Shown here piece by piece: positions 57,911-64,000 of a stretch of DNA of 64,000 nt (the first letter of the stretch is position 1; each line of letters begins with the position of its first letter). The translations under genes and the position numbers were made by a program. The notes under the pieces are model-generated. The model saw only the letters and a program-made list of their open reading frames with translations. It was not told the DNA's origin and ran no database searches. The stretch is taken from the NCBI GenBank assembly GCA_027946365.1, contig JAPEUQ010000008.1:868001-932000 (forward strand). Reading direction: 5' to 3'. This DNA is from Kalmusia sp. IMI 367209 (Eukaryota > Ascomycota > Dothideomycetes > Pleosporales > Didymosphaeriaceae).

Positions 57911-58189
57911 GGCTACCACACGAAGTATTAAGCGTCAAATCACCCATTTTAACCAAAAAGCTCCAAATTTGGCCTATTCTAGTAGGGGTTGTTGACGAGT
58001 GTGAGCATACACGCGAGTTCGGCACGAATTACCGTAGCTTGGCGCACCAAACTCGCGCGCTACCGGTAGGTAGTACCGTACTGTAGCTACTGCATCAAGC
58101 GATTCCTTACAAGGCCTTCCAGCCGCCCTTCCAGCAAGCAAAGACCATCACACAGGATATAAACCAAAGATATATAGCGGAAACTCATT

Positions 58190-59430
58190 ACATGCCAAGC
58201 TCAGGCACAATCTTATAGAGTTTGGCACGTACGGAGTTCCCGAAGCAGTCTAAGACGTCTGTGCGCAGGCCAATATCACGCTCAGCCAAAACATTGCCCT
58301 TTGGAAAGCTAGAGAGCACCATAGTGAGAGCTATCCACATGCTGTTATTCGCTAAGAACGACCTGAAGAGTCGGTGCTTCATTGCGACAACGAGGACAAT
58401 AGATTGCAGTACTCTAGCTGGCTCATTGCTGAGTATAACCTACGTTTCCCACGTCTCATCTTTGTGTGCTACGACGAAACTTCAAAGGCCCTTGACGGGC
58501 GCAATATACGTCGCGGCAAGCAGAGGATTCCGTGCCTAGTGGGTAAGGACGTCAACACCTACACGCTGCCTACTAAGCCTCCAAATTCGGCCTTATGATC
58601 TGCACCGCTAAGTCGACAGATACGACTTGCTCACACCTACTGCCCTGCAATGTTTGAGCTTAGGACAATGAGAGTTGCGATGACCTTGTACAGCGAGTCT
58701 CTCAGGTGAATAAAGAGGTAAAGAAAGTTCTCAAGGTCAAACAGGCTCGCGCAGCTATCTCTATATAGCGCGTACAGGGAGCGATAATTGCGAGAAATCA
58801 ACCAGCACAGTACCTACAGTGGCAACAAAAGAACTTAAGCTACTAATCAGGCAGCAGAAAGAAAAAAGGAGTAACTTTCCGCGCAGGTGTTTACAAAACT
58901 ACTTACTCTAGAGAATTTCTTCGAATTAGAAGAATTTGTATATAAAGGAGGGAAGGGCGTGAACGGGGCTAGATACGCAGAGCGTATACTCAAGAAGCTC
59001 CCGTTCTCTTATCGTTGCGCTATCCGGGGTTACAATCCAGGGGCTGTTGTTTACTTGATTCAGGACAACGTACGCCTCTATGCGCTAAGCCTACATTAGT
59101 GCCAGCCAGAAGTCGAGGCTCAGTAAATCAATCTCGGTCCTTCCTCACCCTCCAAATTCACCGATTTACACTCAATTGAGCGCTGTCATGGGCGGCTAGG
59201 AGATTTCTACAAAGTTAAGAGTGCGATTCAGCTATTCAGCAGGCTATAGAGGCTGCCGAGCAGTGCATTCGCCAATTTTGGCAGAGTGAGGAGACTACGT
59301 GGCAGTATAGGTATGGTTAAGAAGCTCCATCCGAAAAACTTTCTCCATGTCGCACAGAAGTGCGAGGCCACAGGTGGGCAGAACAACTCTACGGCACAGT
59401 CAATTCGTCCTAAAAAGCCTTGTTTTGCCG
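58190..59430 (+). mobile_element. Second decayed transposon copy of Tc1 superfamily type
   Basis: Another set of shifted transposase-like frames. An N-terminal piece (RTEFPKQSKTSVRRPISRSA) lies near 58225. A middle piece reads YSSWLIAEYNLRFPRLIFVC and ALDGRNIRRGKQRIP. A C-terminal piece has KGGKGVNGARYAERILKKLP, VVYLIQDNVRLYAL at 58980-59095, then a Ser-Ile-Glu-Arg/GRLGDF segment after a stop. The Gln-Asp-Asn-Val and later Ile-Glu fit the second Asp and the final acidic residue of a DDE/DDD transposase. It differs in sequence from the copy just upstream. Ends are approximate and no inverted repeats were found. Confidence 0.5.
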
Positions 59431-59932
59431 GTTTTACGGCTTAATCAAATGCCCCATTAGGTGTTGCAGTTTTGGTGTTGCTACCCTTACAAGAATCCTT
59501 GTCGCACGTGAAGGGTCGAATTATTGAGATTGCCATTTGTACACGTAGATGGCATCGAAGGGGTTCGGAATCCGAAGCTTGCAAACCATATCCTAAATCC
59601 TCATAATGACCAAGAAAAAACCCAGACCGACTTGAGTGGCGCGCTGACCCCCTGCGAGAATGCATGGACGTTATTGACGGTCGTGACACCCTGCAACCGC
59701 CTGTCGTAATTCGAACATCAATCTTACAGCATATATCACTGCATATGCAGGGGCCAAAGCTTGGAGTCTGCGACTAGTGAAACTGAGAATACCATACTTC
59801 CGGCGCTGCATGGGCTGGTTTTTCGCCATTAGACGGATCTCCGCGGTACGTGATAAATGATCTACTTAGCGGAAACGCACGCTGGGAGAAGAGGATCAAA
59901 TTCCCAACGCCATCGATCATCTAACCTCCACA

Positions 59933-61920
59933 ATGGATATCTCACCAAGCACTGTACACCTTGCTGTAGCTACAGTTTGGGGATTATGCAGTCATGTGTT
60001 ATTTTTCAAGCAAGGGGAGCATCACCTTCAAGCACCAGCAATTCTTCTCGGTTATAGCAGCATTCTCGTGATGATGGTATGTCTGGAGGTGGGTATTTTC
60101 GACGAGAGCGTAGCCACAGCTTCAAGCTTCGTTGCTGTACTTGTTGGCACTCATATTTTCGCCCTTCTCACAAGTATGGTGACTTATCGGCTGCTCTTTC
60201 ATCCCTTGAGGCAGTTCGCTGGCCCACTGGAAATGCGCATTTCCAAACTCTCGCATGTTGCGAGATTGTTGGTTCGCGGTTGCAAAAACTATGAGATACT
60301 CGAGGAATTGCGCATTCGATACGGCGACTTCGTTAGAACGGGTATGCAGCCATGACTTTTTCCAGTTTCATGACCCACCTAATACGAATCATGTGGTCAG
60401 GACCTAATGAATTGACAATCTTCCACCCCGAAGTCTTGACCGCGGCTACACGACCCGGTAATGAACTGAATCACTCGGACTGGTATGACTTACTATTACC
60501 AAGCGAGCCAATGGCTACTTCACGCAATCGGCCTGATCATGATGCGAGGCGGAAGGTCTTTGATCGTGCATTTTCGAGGGCAGGTAAGTTGATTCCGTCG
60601 GACCTAACGTAATGTTATATTGAAAAAGGAGAATTAATGGTCATAGCATTGGATAAATGCGATGAAATTATCGCGGATCATGTTCAAAAGCTTCGAAATC
60701 GCATCACTGAATCTGGTGGACTTGATATAGAGGTTGGGCAGCTTTTCCTCCGGACGTCTTTCGACATAATGGGAACTTTTGGCTTTGGGCGTTCGTTCAA
60801 TTTGTTGGAACAAGATGACTTTGACTACGCCATAGACATGTTGAAACGTTTCATGGCGCTACTTGGTCCATTGAGCCCTGTGCCTTGGCTTTGTAGAATC
60901 GGTATGCAAATACCGGTGGTCTCTGATCCCTGGTGGAGTTTCAAAAATTGGTGCCATGACATGTGCCGGGAACGTTTACAAGTAGGTACTCCAAGAGACA
61001 CCGTTTCATCAAGGAAATACTCATTTTTCGTAGAGAGATGTGAAAGGTGATGTAGGACAACATACGTCCCTGCTGTTCAGGATCTAGCTAACTGAAAAGG
61101 TTTTTGACCATTTGATGAACAGCCCCGATCTTATCCTATCGCAAGACAAGATCGAAGGCGACGCTATTGCGGTCATCATTGCAGGGAGGTAAGTACACAT
61201 AACAACCAGAACCTGTATCATGCTTAAAAAAATCAGTGGCACATCTGCTTGCGTACTCCTGTTTTTTTTCTACTTCCTTGTTCTAAACCAATCTCTTCAA
61301 TTCGAGTTGTATAAGGAAATCGCTTGTACAAACGGAGACTGGAACTCAGCGCGTCTCGAAAAATTGCCTCTACTGAACGCCATGATCAAAGAGACTATGC
61401 GTCTCTATCCACCTCTTGCCACGAGCGGGCTCAGAACAGTGGGATCTAGCGGCCTCAAGGTCGGAAACAATTTCGTCCCTCCGGGTGTCACAATTGCCAT
61501 GCCCATGTACAGCTTTGGACGACGTAAGTTCTCACGCGTCTCGGAGACGATACAGACGCTGAATTGTATAGTTGAATCCTGTTATGAGCGTGCCCACGAA
61601 TTTCTGCCCGAACGATGGCTTGACCAACCGCAGATGATCAAGAATCGGCATGTAAACCACCCCTTTGGTAAAGGTGAGTTGCACAAAATCTGCGTTTGTT
61701 GCTTTGCAACTAATGACCTTCCCTGAATCAAGGCCGTTATGCTTGTCCGGGCAAAAACCTCGCACTTCGTGAGATTCGTCTAATCGTTACTACACTAGTT
61801 TCGCAGTACGAAGTGCGCTTGGCACCTACGGAGGATGGGAATGCGCTCTTGGATAACATGACTGATGAGTACGTTGTCGCACCTAGCAAATTATCCTTAA
61901 CATTTGTCGCTCGTGAATGA
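59933..61920 (+). CDS. Cytochrome P450 monooxygenase, seven exons
   Basis: Exons 59933-60341, 60401-60583, 60647-61029, 61100-61188, 61237-61523, 61572-61673 and 61733-61920 give 546 residues with all phases matching. The N terminus has hydrophobic membrane segments (LGYSSILVMMVCLEVGIF and ATASSFVAVLVGTHIFALLT), followed by LLFHPLRQFAGP. P450 signatures are present: ExxR in IKETMRLYPP, the PERW region FLPERWLDQP, and heme loop FGKGRYACPG with the cysteine ligand. The I-helix is IIAGSGTSACVLL, where the usual acidic residue before the Thr is Gly. The N-terminal pattern resembles fungal P450s near the tryprostatin/benzoate hydroxylase types, from memory only. The intron at 61030 is the least certain. 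Substrate is unknown; a GMC oxidoreductase lies convergently next to it. Confidence 0.75.
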
Positions 61921-62240
61921 ATCAGATGGGGCTACTCATGCGACTTTATATCCCGCTAAACGCTTTGGTCTGGACGTAGTAAATGTTGAACAAAGTGGTA
62001 AAAAGTGTTAATTGTTAGATGCTTTAAGAGAAGCCGCTATAAAGCTTCTAAGCTAATTACTAAGGTAAACGTTAACGATAATTCCTTCCTGTCATTTGCT
62101 GGTGTGGAGCTCCTTCCGCCAATAGTAAAGCTTTGTTTCAAATTACTCAAGCCTATTCTCTACATATGAAAATGACTTCGTGCCTCAGCAACATGCCCGT
62201 TGACTTCCAAAAGTGACCAAAGTAGAATCCTGGTTTCGTT
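61921..62240. other. Convergent 3' interval of P450 and GMC genes
   Basis: 320 bp of A/T-rich DNA between two convergent stop codons. No gene is seen. Confidence 0.5.
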
Positions 62241-64000
62241 TCAAGCTTTCCCAAGTATGATGTCCGCCGCTCGCTCAGCAACGGCATATACGGTTGTCTG
62301 AGGATTACCACGCGTAATAACTGGCATCATGCTCGAGTCGACGATCCGCAGATTCTTCACGCCGTGCACCTTCAAGTCTGACCCAACAACACCGCCTTTC
62401 TCTCTAGGCAACATCACGGCCGTTCCTACAGGATGCCAGTTGGATATTGTGCTTACTCTGGCGTAGGCGCGCGCTTCTTCGAGATTGTTAGCCTTCGCTA
62501 AAGGATTATTCCGACGTCCGTTCACGGGATCTTTAATCAGGTCTCCCAGGGGCCCTGATCGAGCGAGATCCTCGATGAAGGTCAGGTGACGAGCGAAAAT
62601 CTCTACGTCTAATGGATGCTGGAAGTATTCAGGGTCAATAGTAGGCTTAGCCGTCGGATCTCTCGTGGCGATATGTGAACTACCGCGTAAGAAGGGGTGG
62701 AGATGCGTGATACCAATAGTCAAGAAGTTACCGGTCACGTTGGGCGTGCTGAGAGTCGAGTCGTTACCAAAGCTGCCGAGGGCGGGCGCGAGCCAGAAAG
62801 CGGCCGAGCCATCTTGTTCACTAGACAATGTTGAAGCGGCGAACTCGTAATATCCTTGCTGTACAGGTTGCCTGCCATCAACCACAGCCGGATACCTGGA
62901 AAGCAGTCCTTCGAGCTCCTTCTTGCCCGTATCAGACCGGAATTGCAGCACTGGCATGACGGCGAAGGAGCCGATACCACCAATGGCAAGTGGGCCAGTG
63001 CGATCTGCCGCATAGGCTGCTACCGCAGCTTGAAGAACTTCAGGAACCTTCCGACGAAGATCGTCCAGCGTCTTAACACCATCTTTGACTTCGAAGCTGA
63101 TGCCGGTCATGAGGTGATCTTGAAGGTTCCTTCCCACATTCGGACTTTCGACGATAACTTCGATACTTAAGGAATTCAAGACATCTTTGCATCCGATTCC
63201 TGAGAGCTCGAGTAACTTGGGCGTTCCATAAACACCTGCAGCCAGGATGACCTCTTTCCTGGCTTGCACCTCGTGAGTCTCGCCGTTTACCTGCCACTTC
63301 ACTCCTTGAACGGCATAGTCCTGGCCAAGGTTTTTCAGTACCATCTTCTCGACCACAGTGTTCGTCTGGACTTCAAGATTGGAGCGACCTCTCACTGGCA
63401 AGTAGTATGCGGTCCCTGAATGGGTTCGGGTCTTTGTATCAACATCAATAGAGGAAGCACATGTGAACCCTCCTTGAATATGCCCTGAGAACACATCCGC
63501 TTTTGGTGTCCATCCTAGTTCTTTGAAAGACTCCGTCCATGCGGAGGGCATAGGATCATCGAGAGTGCCTGAAAAGGATGCGTGCAAAGGGCCATTACCC
63601 TGCTGCGATCGTGGGTATTCGCTAAAACCTAGATGCGCAGATGTTGCCTGGTCAGACGGATACGTCAAGTTACGAAACTTGGTATAATACGGCTCCAGGG
63701 TACTCCAGCTCCATCCTTCGTTTCCCAATTTACCCCATTCATCAATGCCAGCTTGGGATGGCGGAATGAATGCGAGACCGTTGATTGCGCTGGACCCGCC
63801 CAGTACATGCCCTTGGGGCTGACCTATCGAACGATTGTTTAATCCTGCCTATCAAATTGTGCGTCAGCTTTAGCTTGAAACACTTTAGAAGCCTCTAATA
63901 CCTGCGAGATTGTTGTGAAATTCCAATCGACGGTAGTTCCAAGCTGGCTTTGCCACAGAGCAGGTGTCAAGCCTCGAGAATCCGTTAACCGATCTTCTCC
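62241..64000 (-). CDS. GMC-family FAD oxidoreductase, 5' end beyond the window
   Basis: Exons 63848-62241 and 63902 to beyond 64000 are visible, 568 residues so far, in frame across a 53-nt intron (GTATTA...ATAG). Family signatures: HVLGGSSAINGLAFIP (GMC signature 1), then ARKEVILAAGVYGTPKLLEL and SGIG (signature 2), PNVGRNLQDHLMTGISFEV, and the C-terminal active-site region STISNWHPVGTAVMLPREKG followed by DSSMMPVITRGNPQTTVYAV. The catalytic His of NWHPVG is present, and the second conserved position is Asn in RGNPQTT. The FAD-binding Gly-rich N terminus lies outside the window. GMC enzymes oxidise alcohols, such as glucose, choline, aryl or fatty alcohols. The substrate cannot be told, but many fungal members sit in secondary-metabolite clusters. 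It is convergent with the P450. Confidence 0.85.

Noticed and set aside
1..64000. CRISPR arrays, bacterial operons, riboswitches
   Set aside because: The window is clearly eukaryotic; no regular direct-repeat array or prokaryotic signal was seen.

Overview
The window is nuclear DNA of a filamentous ascomycete. The genes have short GT-AG introns (about 45-60 nt, often with a CTAAC-type branch site). The gene content fits a Pezizomycotina genome: HET-domain genes, a Clr5-domain relic, DUF3176 and DUF6594 membrane proteins, and a Sog2-type RAM protein. A dothideomycete is my best guess, but that is inference. Exon coordinates were read by hand from splice signals and frame continuity, so the coding boundaries are models.

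Layout. 0-15 kb: an RGS-domain gene (+), a 5.1-kb gap with a G/T-skewed stretch and microsatellites, a disordered conserved fungal protein (-), a Sog2-like leucine-rich-repeat gene (+) and a DUF3176 membrane protein (+). 15-36 kb is accessory: a broken HET gene, a protein kinase, a 61-residue spliced gene, an orphan coding exon, a DUF6594 gene, an intact HET gene whose last exon is hidden behind an intron, a Clr5-domain pseudogene with three in-frame stops, a CorA-like membrane protein and a small conserved two-exon gene. 37.7-53.4 kb is a housekeeping block: aconitase-family enzyme, KHDC4-like KH protein, acetolactate synthase regulatory subunit (ILV6), Vtc5-like SPX protein, mitochondrial glycerol-3-phosphate dehydrogenase (GUT2) and a METTL7-like methyltransferase. 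53.8-64 kb is accessory again: a divergent pair made of a PD-(D/E)XK-like protein and an FTA2-type kinase-fold protein, two decayed Tc1/mariner copies, a seven-exon cytochrome P450 and a GMC oxidoreductase cut by the window edge.

How the genes relate. The core block holds mitochondrial metabolism (aconitase family, branched-chain amino acid regulation, glycerol-3-phosphate oxidation), but these genes are independent and form no pathway cluster. ILV6 and the KHDC4-like gene share a 273-bp divergent promoter. The accessory parts are rich in self-recognition families (HET, Clr5) and show decay by transitions and frameshifts. The P450/GMC pair at the right edge could be the start of a secondary-metabolism locus. 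The most unusual unit is the divergent nuclease-like/kinase-like pair at 53.8-56.6 kb.
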